Shown: positions 1 through 9,140, numbered from the stretch's first letter. The stretch is 64,000 nucleotides of DNA from Streptomyces sp. PCS3-D2 (GCF_000612545.2 NZ_CP097800.1:2036001-2100000), one strand, 5' to 3'. Translations and numbers: made by a program. Notes: generated by a model not told the origin, from the letters alone.

Positions 1-650
1 AGTCGAACCTGGTCTGGACGGCGGGCCACTGCGTGCACGCGGGCAAGGCGGGCGGCTGGTACCGCAACATCGCGTTCGTCCCGTCCTACAACAACGCGGG
101 CAAGCCGTCGGCGCAGCTCAAGGGCGCGCCGCGTGAGCAGGTGGCCCCGTACGGCGTGTGGTGGAGCGACTGGGCCCAGACCTCCGACCAGTGGATCGCC
201 ACGGGCGGCCCGACCGGCGGCGCGGGGGCTCCGTACGACTTCGCCGTACTGCACGTGACGCCCGAGAAGGGAAGCGGCAAGTCCCTGGAGGAGACTGTCG
301 GTTCGGCGCTCCCGGTCGAGTTCGCCGCGCCCGCCGTGCCGAAGGTCGTGGGCATCACGGCGACGGGTTACCCGGCGGCGGCCCCGTTCGACGGCCAGAA
401 GGCCTTCCAGTGCACGGACAGGCCAGGCCGGCTGACCCTGAAGGCGAACGAGCCGGTGATGTACCGCATCGGCTGCACGATGACCGGCGGCGCCTCCGGC
501 GGCGGTTGGGTCGCGGCGGGCGCGGACGGGCGGCCGGCGCTGGTGTCGAACACCTCGATCGGCCCGGCCAAGGCGGGCTGGCTGGCCGGACCGCGGCTCG
601 GCCCGGAGGCGAAGGGCATCTTCGACGCGGTGAGCCGCAAGTTCAAGTAG
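1..650 (+). CDS. Secreted trypsin-like serine protease, 3' part only
   Basis: The gene enters from the left edge; codons are in phase from base 3. The catalytic triad can be read: histidine in TAGHC near the left edge, aspartate in YDFAVLHV near base 235, and serine in TGGASGGGW near base 490. This arrangement is typical of chymotrypsin-fold (S1-like) endopeptidases, which Streptomyces exports in numbers. The remaining C-terminal stretch of about 55 residues has no added domain. The signal peptide and any propeptide lie outside the window, so export is inferred from the family. A strong hairpin follows the stop. Substrate cannot be told from the sequence. Confidence 0.85.
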   Translation, partial: SNLVWTAGHCVHAGKAGGWYRNIAFVPSYNNAGKPSAQLKGAPREQVAPYGVWWSDWAQTSDQWIATGGPTGGAGAPYDFAVLHVTPEKGSGKSLEETVGSALPVEFAAPAVPKVVGITATGYPAAAPFDGQKAFQCTDRPGRLTLKANEPVMYRIGCTMTGGASGGGWVAAGADGRPALVSNTSIGPAKAGWLAGPRLGPEAKGIFDAVSRKFK

Positions 651-688
651 CCCCTACCCGGGAGCACCGGCCCCGGAGCGGGAACGAA

Positions 689-728
689 CGGGTGAGGGCC
701 CCCTGCGCGTGCAGGGGGCCCTCACCCG
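689..728. terminator. Bidirectional hairpin terminator between protease and hflX
   Basis: A perfect inverted repeat of 18 bp (689-706 paired with 711-728) encloses the four-base loop GCGT. It lies between two converging genes, the protease ending at 650 and hflX ending at 811, so it can stop transcription from both sides. There is no clear U-tract, as is common for terminators in GC-rich actinobacteria. Confidence 0.8.
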
Positions 729-810
729 TGAGAAGGTCTCGGCGACGCCGTCGTGCCGGCGCTCCCGGCACGCGGCAGCAGTCAGCCGTAGGGTGCCGGC
801 AGCGGCCCGG

Positions 811-2316
811 CTACTGCTTGGCCGGCGTGTACGGTGCCAGGTCCGCCGCAAGCTCCTGGTGGACGCGTGCCTTGAGCAGAGTGCCCTCCGGGGTGTGCTC
901 CTCGGAGATCACCTCGCCCTCGGCGTGCGCCTTGGCAACCAGCGAACCGCGGGTGTACGGCACCAGGGCCTCCACCTCGACCTCGGGCCGAGGCAGCTCG
1001 GAGTCGATGAGCGCGAGGAGTTCCTCGATGCCCATGCCCGTGCGGGCCGAGACGGCGATGGAATGGCGCTCGATCCGCAGCAGCCGCTGCAGGACGAGCG
1101 GGTCCGCGGCGTCGGCCTTGTTGATCACCACGATCTCGGGCACGTTCACCGCGCCGACCTCGCGGATCACCTCGCGCACCGCCGCCAGCTGCTCCTCCGG
1201 AGCCGGGTGCGAACCGTCGACGATGTGCAGGATGAGGTCGGAGTCGCCGACCTCCTCCATCGTGGAGCGGAACGCCTCGACGAGGTGGTGGGGCAGGTGC
1301 CGGACGAATCCGACGGTGTCGGCGAGGGTGTAGATCCGGCCGCTGGGTGTCTCGGCCCGGCGCACGGTCGGGTCGAGGGTGGCGAACAGCGCGTTCTCCA
1401 CCAGTACGCCCGCGCCCGTGAGGCGGTTGAGCAGTGAGGACTTGCCCGCGTTGGTGTAACCGGCGATGGCGACCGAGGGCACCTTGTTGCGGCGCCGTTC
1501 CTGCCGCTTGATGTCACGGCCGGTCTTCATCTCCGCGATCTCCCGGCGCATCTTCGCCATCTTCTCGCGGATGCGTCGCCGGTCGGTCTCGATCTTGGTC
1601 TCACCGGGGCCTCGGGTGGCCATGCCGCCACCGCCGCCGCCGCCCATCTGCCGCGACAGCGACTGACCCCAGCCGCGCAGCCGGGGCAGCATGTACTGCA
1701 TCTGCGCGAGTGCGACCTGCGCCTTGCCCTCTCGGGACTTGGCATGCTGGGCGAAGATGTCGAGGATCAGGGCGGTCCGGTCGACCACCTTGACCTTGAC
1801 GACGTCTTCGAGGGCAATGAGCTGGCCGGGGCTGAGCTCACCGTCGCAGACGACGGTGTCGGCGCCGCTCTCCATGACGATGTCGCGCAGCTCGCGGGCC
1901 TTGCCGGAACCGATGAAGGTGGCCGGGTCCGGCTTGTCACGGCGCTGGATCACGCCGTCCAGTACGAGAGCGCCCGCCGTCTCGGCGAGGGCGGCGAGCT
2001 CCGCGAGGGAGTTCTCCGCGTCCTGCACGGTGCCCGAGGTCCAGACGCCGACGAGGACCACGCGCTCCAGGCGGAGCTGTCGGTACTCGACCTCGGTGAC
2101 GTCTTCGAGCTCGGTGGAGAGACCGGCGACGCGGCGCAGGGCCGCGCGCTCGGAGCGGTCGAACTGGTCGCCGTCCCGGTCTCCGTCGATCTCGTGGCTC
2201 CAGGCGACGTCCTCTTCCATCAGGGCATCGGCCCGAAGGCTCTCGGTGAAGCTCTGCGGTTCACGCGCGTCGGTCGCGTCCCGCTCGTCCTGGGAAGCGG
2301 AAGAAGAGGAGGTCAT
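811..2316 (-). CDS. hflX: Ribosome-associated GTPase HflX
   Basis: The 501-residue product has the HflX layout: an N-terminal HflX-specific domain, a coiled-coil linker with a run of seven glycines followed by GPGETKIETDRR, then a G domain with the P-loop GYTNAGKS near residue 287, DTVGF (G3) and NKAD (G4). HflX binds 50S and 70S particles and splits stalled ribosomes in characterised bacteria. The charged N-terminal extension of about 60 residues is usual in actinobacteria. The ATG at 2316 is preceded by AAGGA at a suitable distance, supporting this start. It is the distal gene of a leftward series; the 5' region (2317-2449) separates it from the M1 peptidase gene. Confidence 0.95.
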   Translation of the reverse strand: MTSSSSASQDERDATDAREPQSFTESLRADALMEEDVAWSHEIDGDRDGDQFDRSERAALRRVAGLSTELEDVTEVEYRQLRLERVVLVGVWTSGTVQDAENSLAELAALAETAGALVLDGVIQRRDKPDPATFIGSGKARELRDIVMESGADTVVCDGELSPGQLIALEDVVKVKVVDRTALILDIFAQHAKSREGKAQVALAQMQYMLPRLRGWGQSLSRQMGGGGGGGMATRGPGETKIETDRRRIREKMAKMRREIAEMKTGRDIKRQERRRNKVPSVAIAGYTNAGKSSLLNRLTGAGVLVENALFATLDPTVRRAETPSGRIYTLADTVGFVRHLPHHLVEAFRSTMEEVGDSDLILHIVDGSHPAPEEQLAAVREVIREVGAVNVPEIVVINKADAADPLVLQRLLRIERHSIAVSARTGMGIEELLALIDSELPRPEVEVEALVPYTRGSLVAKAHAEGEVISEEHTPEGTLLKARVHQELAADLAPYTPAKQ

Positions 2317-2449
2317 TGGATCCTTACGTCGATTCGAATAGCAGTGTCACGCCTGGCGGGGACACGGTGGATGTCACGTCCAACGTGTCACACCGCCCGG
2401 GGATTCCCCGAACGGACCCGTCGATGGTGACATGCCCGTTCGTAGGCGG

Positions 2450-4051
2450 TCACACCCTTTTCCCGCCGGGCGCAGCCCCGCCCGGTGCGGCCATGCCCGG
2501 TGCGGCCATGCTCGGTGCGGCCAGGCTCGGTGCCTGCTTGCCCCGCGCGGCCCGGTCCGCCGCCGGGGCGCTCCACTCCGGGTGCCCCGGCATCGGCGGG
2601 GTCTTCGTCCCGTACAGCCACGGCTCCAGGAAGGCTCCGAGGTCGCGACCCGCCTCCTGCGAGGCCAGGCGGACGAAGTCGGCCGTGCCCGCGACCCCGT
2701 CCCGGTACCGCGTGACCCAGCGGCGTTCGATCCGCTCGAAGGCGGGGGCGCCGATCTCCTGTCGCAGTGCGTAGAGGATCAGCGCGGCGCCGTCGTAGAC
2801 CACCGGCCGGAACAGCCCGATCTTCTCGCCGGGCGCCGCGGCCTTCGGGGCGGCCGGGGGGCCGCCCGCCGCCCGCCACTGGTCGGAGCGCTGGTACGCC
2901 TCGCGCATGCGCCGCTCCAGGGAGTACGTGCCCAGGCCGTCCGCGTACAGGGCCTCGTACCAGGTGGCGTGTCCCTCGTTGAGCCACAGGTCGGACCAGG
3001 TCCGGGGGCTGACGCTGTCGCCGAACCACTGATGGGCGAGCTCGTGGACCATCACCGCCTCGACGTACCACTCGGGGTAGCCCTCGCCGGAGAACAGGCT
3101 GCTCTCGAAGAGCGAGAGGGTCTGCGTCTCCAGCTCGAAGCCGGTCGTCGCCCGCGCGATCAGCACCCCGTAGTTCTCGAACGGGTAGCGGCCGACGCGC
3201 TCCTCCATCCACTCGATGTGGCCGGCGGTCTTCTTCAGCCAGGGGTCGAGCCGCTGCCGGTCGGCGGCGGGCACCACGTCGCGCAGCGGCAGCCCGTGCG
3301 GTCCGGTCCCGTGGACGACGGCGGAGCGGCCCACGGAGACCTGGGCCAGCTCGGTGGCCATGGGGTGGCGGGTCCGGTACGTCCACGTCGTGGTGGGGCC
3401 CGTGCGCCGGGCAGGGCCTGCCTGGAGGCCGTTGGCGACGGCTGTGAGCCCGGTGGGTGCGCTGATCCGGAAGGTGAAGAGGGCCTTGTCGGCGGGGTGG
3501 TCGTTGCAGGGGAACACGCGGTGGGCGGCGTCGGCCTGGTTGGCCATGGCCAGACCGTCCTCGGTGGGCACCCAGCCGCCGTCCCCGCGACCGCGCGGGT
3601 CGCTGGTGTGCCGGACCGTGATCCGCAGCGCGCCGCCCTCCGCCACCGCCCGCGGTGGGGTCAGTACGAGGTCCTCCCCGACGCTCTCGAAGCGTGCGGG
3701 CTCCCCGTTCACCTCGGCGGACGCCACAGTGCCGTGGGTGAAGTCCAGGTTGACGCGCTCCAGCGGCTCCAGTGCCCGGGCCTCGATGACGGTGACCGCG
3801 TCGAGCGGGGTCAGGTTGTCCTTGTACGTGAAGGACAGGTCGTACGCGAGCACGTCGTAGCCGGGGTTCCCCAGCTCGGGGAAGAGGCGGTCCCCGATGC
3901 CCAGGGGCTTCGGCGGGGGCAGTACCGCGGCGACGAGGGTGAGGGAGGCCGCGGCGAGCAGGGCGGCGCGCAGGCGGGGCGAGGAGAGCTGCATCCACCA
4001 CCGCTTACCAGCGCCCGCCACGGGACGGCGTACGGCGCGCGACGGGGCCAC
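2450..4051 (-). CDS. M1 family zinc metallopeptidase (aminopeptidase N-like), exported
   Basis: A gluzincin active site is visible: HELAHQWFGD supplies two zinc-binding histidines and the catalytic glutamate, and LWLNEGHATWYE 18 residues on gives the third zinc ligand. An N-terminal beta-sandwich domain (about residues 60-240) precedes the catalytic domain, as in M1 enzymes. A signal-like hydrophobic segment follows an arginine-rich stretch. The start is uncertain: GTG at 4051 has GAAGG ten bases upstream, while ATG at 3994 gives a conventional signal peptide beginning MQLSSPRLR. At about 533 residues it is shorter than aminopeptidase N and lacks the C-terminal helical domain, like the secreted Streptomyces subclass. 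The C-terminus is an Ala-Pro-Gly-Met tail encoded by a DNA tandem repeat. Confidence 0.88.
   Translation of the reverse strand: MAPSRAVRRPVAGAGKRWWMQLSSPRLRAALLAAASLTLVAAVLPPPKPLGIGDRLFPELGNPGYDVLAYDLSFTYKDNLTPLDAVTVIEARALEPLERVNLDFTHGTVASAEVNGEPARFESVGEDLVLTPPRAVAEGGALRITVRHTSDPRGRGDGGWVPTEDGLAMANQADAAHRVFPCNDHPADKALFTFRISAPTGLTAVANGLQAGPARRTGPTTTWTYRTRHPMATELAQVSVGRSAVVHGTGPHGLPLRDVVPAADRQRLDPWLKKTAGHIEWMEERVGRYPFENYGVLIARATTGFELETQTLSLFESSLFSGEGYPEWYVEAVMVHELAHQWFGDSVSPRTWSDLWLNEGHATWYEALYADGLGTYSLERRMREAYQRSDQWRAAGGPPAAPKAAAPGEKIGLFRPVVYDGAALILYALRQEIGAPAFERIERRWVTRYRDGVAGTADFVRLASQEAGRDLGAFLEPWLYGTKTPPMPGHPEWSAPAADRAARGKQAPSLAAPSMAAPGMAAPGGAAPGGKRV
2484..2534. repeat. 15-bp tandem repeat in the 3' end of the M1 peptidase gene
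   Basis: Three consecutive 15-bp units (2484-2498, 2499-2513, 2514-2528) of the form GGTGCGGCCATGCCC differ at one or two positions, followed by six bases of a fourth. In the gene frame they encode AAPGM-like pentapeptides at the extreme C-terminus. Such in-frame minisatellites commonly change copy number between strains. Confidence 0.75.
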
Positions 4052-4105
4052 CCGAACGGGACCTTCCGGCGCCGTACCGGCCTACGCCCGGCCGGCGCCG
4101 TCGCC

Positions 4106-6202
4106 CTACGCGCGGCCGACGTCGTACACGCCCGGCACGTCACGCATGGCGCGCATCAGTGCGGGCAGGCCGGCCGCGTCGGGCAGCTGGAGGGTGTAGG
4201 TGTGCCGGACCCGGCCCTCGACCGGGGGTTCGACGGTCGCGGAGACCACCTCGACGCCCTCGTGGGCAATGGCCTCGGTCAGGTCCGCCAGCAGATGCGG
4301 GCGGCCGAACGATTCAGCGAGCAGGGTGACCCGGCAGTCCGCGGTGGCCCGCCAGTGCACGGCGACGGAGGTGCGGCCCACGGCGCGCATCCGGGCCACG
4401 GCCGCGCACTGGACCCGGTGCACGGTGACGGCTCCGCCGCGGACGACGAATCCGGCGACGGCGTCCGGCGGGACCGGGGTGCAGCACCCGGCCATCCGGA
4501 CGGTGGCGTCCGGCAGGTCGGCCACGGCGTTGGCCCCGCCGCCCCGGGCTCCGACCACCGACAGCGGCGCCCGCGCGGCCGAGGTGGTGGCCATGGCCCG
4601 GTCGGGATGGGATTCGAGCCAGCTGCTGATGGCGATGCGGGCGGCGGGCGTCCGGGCGTGGTCCAGCCACTCGGCGGCGGGTCCGGAGGAGGCGTCCTGC
4701 GCGAGCAGCAGCTGGACGGTGTCACCGTCGGACAGCGGTGAGGACAGTGAGGCGAGGCGCCCGTTGACGCGGGCGCCGATGCAGCCGTGGGCCGCCTCTC
4801 CGTGCTGCGCGTAGGCGGCGTCGATGCAGCTGGCTCCGGCGGGCAGGCCCAGGGTGCCCCCGTCGGCCCGGAAGACGGTGATCTCCCGGTCCTGCGCGAG
4901 CTCGGCGCGGAGCACGCTCCAGAAGGTGTCCGGGTCGGGTGCGGACTGCTGCCAGTCGAGCAGCCGGGACAGCCAGCCGGGCCGGGTCGGGTCCACCCGC
5001 TCCTCGTACGGGTCGGCGGCATCGGGCGTCGCGGTGGCGTCGGGCGCCGCGGTGGCGTACGGGTTGCCGAGCGCCACCACGCCGGCCTCGGCGACCCGGT
5101 GCATCTGTCGGGTCCGCACGATGACCTCGGCCACGTACCCCTCGGGGGTGGCCACGGCGGTGTGGAGGGACTGGTAGAGGTTGAACTTCGGGGTGGCGAT
5201 GAAGTCCTTGAACTCCGAGACCACCGGGGTGAAACAGGTGTGGAGCTCCCCCAGTGCCGCGTAGCAGTCGGCGTTCTCGCCGACCAGGATGAGGATGCGC
5301 CCGAAGTCGGAGCCGCGCAGCTCGCCGCGGGTGCGGGTGATCCGGTGGACGGAGACGAAGTGCCGCGGCCGTACCTGTACTTCGGCGCCGATGCCCGCCT
5401 CCCGCAGGACGGTCCGTACGGAGTCGGCGATGCCGGGCAGCGGGTCGCGCTCGCCGGCGTGGGCGGCGATGAGGGCGCGAGTGCTCTCGTACTCCTCGGG
5501 GTGCAGGATCGCGAAGACGAGGTCTTCCAGTTCGGTCTTGAGGGCCTGCACGCCGAGCCGTTCGGCAAGCGGGATCAGGACGTCACGGGTGACCTTGGCG
5601 ATCCGGGCCTGTTTCTCCGGCCGCATCACGCCCAGGGTGCGCATGTTGTGCAGCCGGTCGGCGAGCTTGATGGACATCACGCGGACGTCGTTGCCGGTGG
5701 CGACGAGCATCTTGCGGAAGGTCTCCGGTTCCGCCGCGGCACCGTAGTCGATCTTCTCGACCTTGGTGACGCCGTCGACGATGAAGCAGACCTCGTCGCC
5801 GAACTCGGCGCGGACCTGATCCAGGGTCACGTCGGTGTCCTCGACGGTGTCGTGGAGCAGAGAGGCCGTCAAGGTGGTGGTTTCGGCGCCCAGTTCGGCG
5901 AGGATCAGGGTGACGGCGAGTGGATGTGTGATGTACGGCTCACCACTTTTTCGCATCTGGCCGCGGTGGGAGCTCTCCGCGAGCAGATAGGCGCGCCGCA
6001 GAATGGACATATCGGCGTCCGGATGGTGGGCGCGGTGGGCCTCGGCGACATGGCCGATTGCGTCCGGGAGCCGGTCCCGGGACGTCGGCCCGAGCAGCGC
6101 CGCGCGCCCGAGGCGGCGCAGATCGAGCCTGCTCCGGCCCCGTCTGCGGAGCTCAGGGCGCACTTCGGGGTGTGCTTCGGGGTTCGTGGCCTCTGCACTC
6201 AT
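4106..6202 (-). CDS. rshA: RelA/SpoT homologue RshA, (p)ppGpp hydrolase/synthetase-like
   Basis: The protein (698 aa) has the RSH domain order: HD hydrolase domain with HDTVED and KLADRLHNMRTL (about residues 60-200), synthetase-like domain (about 260-380), TGS domain with ITVFRADGGTLGLP (about 440-500), and a C-terminal ACT domain. It would turn over the stringent alarmone (p)ppGpp. The start was chosen at ATG 6202 because GGAGGT stands five bases upstream; an in-frame extension to 6286 lacks a good ribosome site. The synthetase centre is divergent: the segment usually reading HDLVGVRI reads SDFGRILI here, while EFKDFIATPKFNLYQSLHT is kept. In S. coelicolor a second RSH protein, RshA, is encoded next to dapF and hflX, which is the context seen here. 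Confidence 0.9.
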   Translation of the reverse strand: MSAEATNPEAHPEVRPELRRRGRSRLDLRRLGRAALLGPTSRDRLPDAIGHVAEAHRAHHPDADMSILRRAYLLAESSHRGQMRKSGEPYITHPLAVTLILAELGAETTTLTASLLHDTVEDTDVTLDQVRAEFGDEVCFIVDGVTKVEKIDYGAAAEPETFRKMLVATGNDVRVMSIKLADRLHNMRTLGVMRPEKQARIAKVTRDVLIPLAERLGVQALKTELEDLVFAILHPEEYESTRALIAAHAGERDPLPGIADSVRTVLREAGIGAEVQVRPRHFVSVHRITRTRGELRGSDFGRILILVGENADCYAALGELHTCFTPVVSEFKDFIATPKFNLYQSLHTAVATPEGYVAEVIVRTRQMHRVAEAGVVALGNPYATAAPDATATPDAADPYEERVDPTRPGWLSRLLDWQQSAPDPDTFWSVLRAELAQDREITVFRADGGTLGLPAGASCIDAAYAQHGEAAHGCIGARVNGRLASLSSPLSDGDTVQLLLAQDASSGPAAEWLDHARTPAARIAISSWLESHPDRAMATTSAARAPLSVVGARGGGANAVADLPDATVRMAGCCTPVPPDAVAGFVVRGGAVTVHRVQCAAVARMRAVGRTSVAVHWRATADCRVTLLAESFGRPHLLADLTEAIAHEGVEVVSATVEPPVEGRVRHTYTLQLPDAAGLPALMRAMRDVPGVYDVGRA

Positions 6203-6342
6203 GGGCACCTCCGGCGGCTTCGACCGGCGGTGGTGGGCATGGGGTGAGCCCTCAGGGCCGGTGCCTGATGTTACCGACCCCACCACGTGGCGCAGTCCAC
6301 CTCTCGCACAGCGTGAAACGGATCACCCATTAGAGGGAGGCT

Positions 6343-7218
6343 TCAGGAGAAAGCCGTTTCGGTGAGCCAGGCTTCGTCGAACTCACCGGCGGCCACGATG
6401 ACGGCCGGTCCGGTCATGTCGATCTGCCCGTCGGGGTGTTCGGTGATGACGAGCGTCCCGCCGGGGAGGTCGACGGTGTACGTGGCCGGCTCACCGGTGG
6501 CGGCGGGGTCCACGCCGTCGCGGCGGATGGCGGCGACGGCGACGGCGCAGGCGCCGGTGCCGCAGGAGCGGGTCTCGCCGGAGCCGCGCTCGTGGACGCG
6601 CATGGCGACGTGGCGGGGGCCGCGGTCGACGACGAACTCGACGTTGACACCCGTCGGGTAGGCGGACGCCGGGCTGAACGGCGGGGCGGTCAGGAGGTTC
6701 CCGGCGTCGTCGAGGCTGTCGACGAACGCGACCGCGTGCGGGTTGCCCATGTTCACGTTGCGGGCGGGCCAGCTGCGCGGTCCGACGCTGACGGTGACCT
6801 CGCCCTCGGGGAACGCGGCACGGCCCATCGAGACGGTGACGTCGCCCCCCTTGTCGAGGTGCACCCGCTTGACGCCGCCGCGCGTGGCGACCGTCAGGTC
6901 ACCGGGCTCGACGTGGCCGGCGTACTGGAGGTAGCGGGCGAAGACGCGCACGCCGTTGCCGCACATCTCGGCGACGGAGCCGTCGCTGTTGCGGTAGTCC
7001 ATGAACCACTCCGCCTCGTCGGCCAGGTGCGCCGCCTCGGGGTGCGCTGCGGACCGGACGACGTGCAGGACCCCGTCGCCCCCGATGCCGGCGCGCCGGT
7101 CGCAGAGCTTCGCGACGGCGGAAGCGGGCAGCTCGACGGCGTTGTCCGGGTCCGGGACGATCACGAAGTCGTTCTCGGTGCCGTGGCCCTTGAGGAAGGA
7201 GAGGGTGGTCTGCGTCAC
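6343..7218 (-). CDS. dapF: Diaminopimelate epimerase
   Basis: DapF interconverts LL- and meso-diaminopimelate, supplying lysine and peptidoglycan precursors; it is cytosolic and cofactor-free. Both active-site cysteines are present: Cys86 in AEMCGNGVRVF and Cys219 in ETRSCGTGACA, one in each of the two pseudo-symmetrical halves. Length (291 aa) is normal. Streptomyces wall peptide contains LL-Dap, so here the enzyme mainly serves lysine synthesis. The GTG start at 7218 has no clear Shine-Dalgarno, but TACCAT lies exactly six bases upstream (7225-7230), suggesting a leaderless message. Confidence 0.96.
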   Translation of the reverse strand: MTQTTLSFLKGHGTENDFVIVPDPDNAVELPASAVAKLCDRRAGIGGDGVLHVVRSAAHPEAAHLADEAEWFMDYRNSDGSVAEMCGNGVRVFARYLQYAGHVEPGDLTVATRGGVKRVHLDKGGDVTVSMGRAAFPEGEVTVSVGPRSWPARNVNMGNPHAVAFVDSLDDAGNLLTAPPFSPASAYPTGVNVEFVVDRGPRHVAMRVHERGSGETRSCGTGACAVAVAAIRRDGVDPAATGEPATYTVDLPGGTLVITEHPDGQIDMTGPAVIVAAGEFDEAWLTETAFS

Positions 7219-7290
7219 CCGCCCATGGTACCGAGCCCCTGCTCACGGGCGCCGGGCGGCCCGTCGGGGGTCACCGGGGCCCCGGAGCCG

Positions 7291-7350
7291 GTCACGGGAG
7301 GTCCGGGACGGTCACGGGAGGTCCGGGACGGTCGCCGGAAGCCTGGAACG
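7291..7350. repeat. 20-bp tandem repeat upstream of dapF
   Basis: Two identical 20-bp units (7291-7310 and 7311-7330, beginning GTCACGGGAGG) are followed by a degenerate third copy at 7331-7350. They lie in the gap between the dapF start and the stop of the small membrane protein gene. No function is evident; the array is too short and close-packed for CRISPR. Confidence 0.7.
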
Positions 7351-7370
7351 GTCACCGCCGCCGGCGGCGG

Positions 7371-7883
7371 TCAGCGGAGCCGGGCGACCCGGTACACGGC
7401 GAGGCCTACGACGACCAGCGCGACCACGGCGTACAGCGCGGCCATGCGCCAGTCGGGGCGGCGGCCGCTCCCCCGGGCCGGGAGACCGGGCCATGTGTAG
7501 CCGACCCGTCGGGCGGCCATCATCCCCCAGCCTCCGGCGCAGCAGCTGATGAGGAAGCCGAGCATGGCGACCACGGCTCCGCCGTCGCCGAACTCGAAGG
7601 CCAGGGGGAAGGCGAACATCAACGAGCCGGCGGCGGCGAGCATGACGATGGGGGCGATCTGCCACACGCGCAGGCGGCGCCGCGGCCGCAGTTCGACCTC
7701 GAACTCGGCTCCGGCGGCCGCCTCGGCCTCGGCGGTGTCCGGGGCGTCCGGGCCGTCCGAGGTCAGCCGCGCGGGGTCCGCGGGCAGCCCGAGGCCCGCG
7801 GTCCCGTCCGTCCCGCCGAGAAGCATCGGGTCCGCTTCCCTTCGGGTGTCGTCCCGCCCGGTGTCGCGAGGGCCGGCCTCCAT
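7371..7883 (-). CDS. Small membrane protein of unknown function
   Basis: I do not recognise a family. The 170-residue product has about 70 polar N-terminal residues, then three predicted transmembrane segments: IAPIVMLAAAGSLMFAFPLA, a glycine- and cysteine-containing segment around MLGFLISCCAGG, and a C-terminal helix ALYAVVALVVVGLAVYRV. ATG 7883 was preferred over GTG 7901 because GGGAGG lies upstream of it. The gene sits between dapF and miaA in the same orientation, a place where Streptomyces genomes commonly have a membrane protein gene. Localisation to the cytoplasmic membrane is inferred from the helices alone. Confidence 0.75.
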   Translation of the reverse strand: MEAGPRDTGRDDTRREADPMLLGGTDGTAGLGLPADPARLTSDGPDAPDTAEAEAAAGAEFEVELRPRRRLRVWQIAPIVMLAAAGSLMFAFPLAFEFGDGGAVVAMLGFLISCCAGGWGMMAARRVGYTWPGLPARGSGRRPDWRMAALYAVVALVVVGLAVYRVARLR

Positions 7884-8014
7884 CGCCACGCGCCCTCCCA
7901 CTCGGACTCAGTACGCCGCCATGCAGTGCAGGTGATCGCACCTGCTGGAGTTTGATGATGGCACGCCCCCGACCCCGCTACGGGCGCCCGGGGCTTCCCG
8001 ATGCCATCACGTGA

Positions 8015-8953
8015 TCAGGCTGTAACCGCTCGTTCGACCAACGACTCGGCGAGCTGGGGGAGTTCCGCCCGGTCTGCGGCAGCTCCGCTGAGCCAGTGGA
8101 CGCGCGGATCGCGGCGGAACCAGGAGTCCTGGCGGCGGGCGAAGCGCTTGGTCGCCCGGATGGTCTCCGCCCGTGCCTCGTCCTCGGTGCACTCACCCGC
8201 GAGCGCGGCCAGCACCTGCTGGTAGCCCAGCGCCCGGGAGGCAGTGATGCCGTCGCGCAGTCCGCGGGCCTCCAGCGCCCGGACCTCGTCCACCAGGCCG
8301 TCCTGCCACATCCGGTCGACGCGCCGCGCGATCCGCTCGTCGAGCTCGGGCCGGGCGACGTCGACGCCGATCTGGACCGTGTCGTAGACGGACTCGTGGC
8401 CGGGCAGGTTCGCGGTGAACGGCTTGCCGGTGATCTCGATGACCTCCAGCGCGCGGACGATGCGCCGGCCGTTGCTGGGCAGGATGGCCCGGGCGGCCTC
8501 CGGGTCGGCGGCGGCCAGGCGGGCGTGCAGGGCGCCGGGCCCGCGCAGCGCGACCTCCTCCTCCAGCCGGGCGCGGACTTCGGGGTCGGTGCCGGGGAAC
8601 TCCATGACGTCCAGGGCGCCCCGGACGTACAGGCCGGATCCGCCGACGAGGACGGGGGTGCGGCCCTCGGCGAGCAGCTTGTCGATCTCCCCGCGGGCCA
8701 GCCGTTGGTACTCCGCGACATTGGCGGTGTCGGTGACGTCCCAGATGTCGAGGAGGTGGTGCGGGACGCCGCCGCGCTCCTCGGTCGTCAGCTTGGCGGT
8801 GCCGATGTCCATCCCCCGGTACAGCTGCATGGAGTCGGCGTTGACGACTTCTCCGTCGAACCGGCGGGCCAGGGCTACGCCCAGGTCGGACTTTCCTGCC
8901 GCGGTGGGACCGACGACGGCGATGACCCGCGGGGCGGGGGCTGCTTTCCTCAC
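8015..8953 (-). CDS. miaA: tRNA dimethylallyltransferase MiaA
   Basis: MiaA transfers the dimethylallyl group of DMAPP to N6 of A37 in tRNAs reading UNN codons, the first step of the ms2i6A pathway. The sequence has the P-loop GPTAAGKSDLG near the N-terminus, the DSMQLYRGMDIGTAK substrate loop, and GGSGLYV and the C-terminal RRQDSWFRRD region typical of the family. The 312-residue length is normal. GTG 8953 was chosen because the protein homologous to MiaA begins there with MRKAAPAPRV; upstream in-frame sequence lacks family features. The partner enzyme gene miaB lies 1.6 kb further right on the same strand. Confidence 0.96.
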   Translation of the reverse strand: MRKAAPAPRVIAVVGPTAAGKSDLGVALARRFDGEVVNADSMQLYRGMDIGTAKLTTEERGGVPHHLLDIWDVTDTANVAEYQRLARGEIDKLLAEGRTPVLVGGSGLYVRGALDVMEFPGTDPEVRARLEEEVALRGPGALHARLAAADPEAARAILPSNGRRIVRALEVIEITGKPFTANLPGHESVYDTVQIGVDVARPELDERIARRVDRMWQDGLVDEVRALEARGLRDGITASRALGYQQVLAALAGECTEDEARAETIRATKRFARRQDSWFRRDPRVHWLSGAAADRAELPQLAESLVERAVTA

Positions 8954-9140
8954 GGCCCCAGTCTCGCAAACCCTGGGGGATGTACCCGATCGAGCTACGT
9001 GACGGGGTGGTGCCGGGGTCGTTGCCCTGGCGGGGTTCCGGCCGGGGGATGCGCCGTGCGCACGCCCGGCGCGGACCGGTCGCGGACCGGTTCGGTCGAC
9101 GCGGAACTTCACTCGCACGCGTAACGTTACGGGAGTAGAC

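Noticed and set aside
2432-4741. A 769-codon plus-strand frame opposite the M1 peptidase and rshA
   Set aside because: GC-rich antisense frames stay open by codon bias; the minus strand carries the zinc-binding motif and RSH domains.
7291-7350. Possible CRISPR array
   Set aside because: Units are directly abutting without spacers and only two are exact; no cas genes occur in the window.
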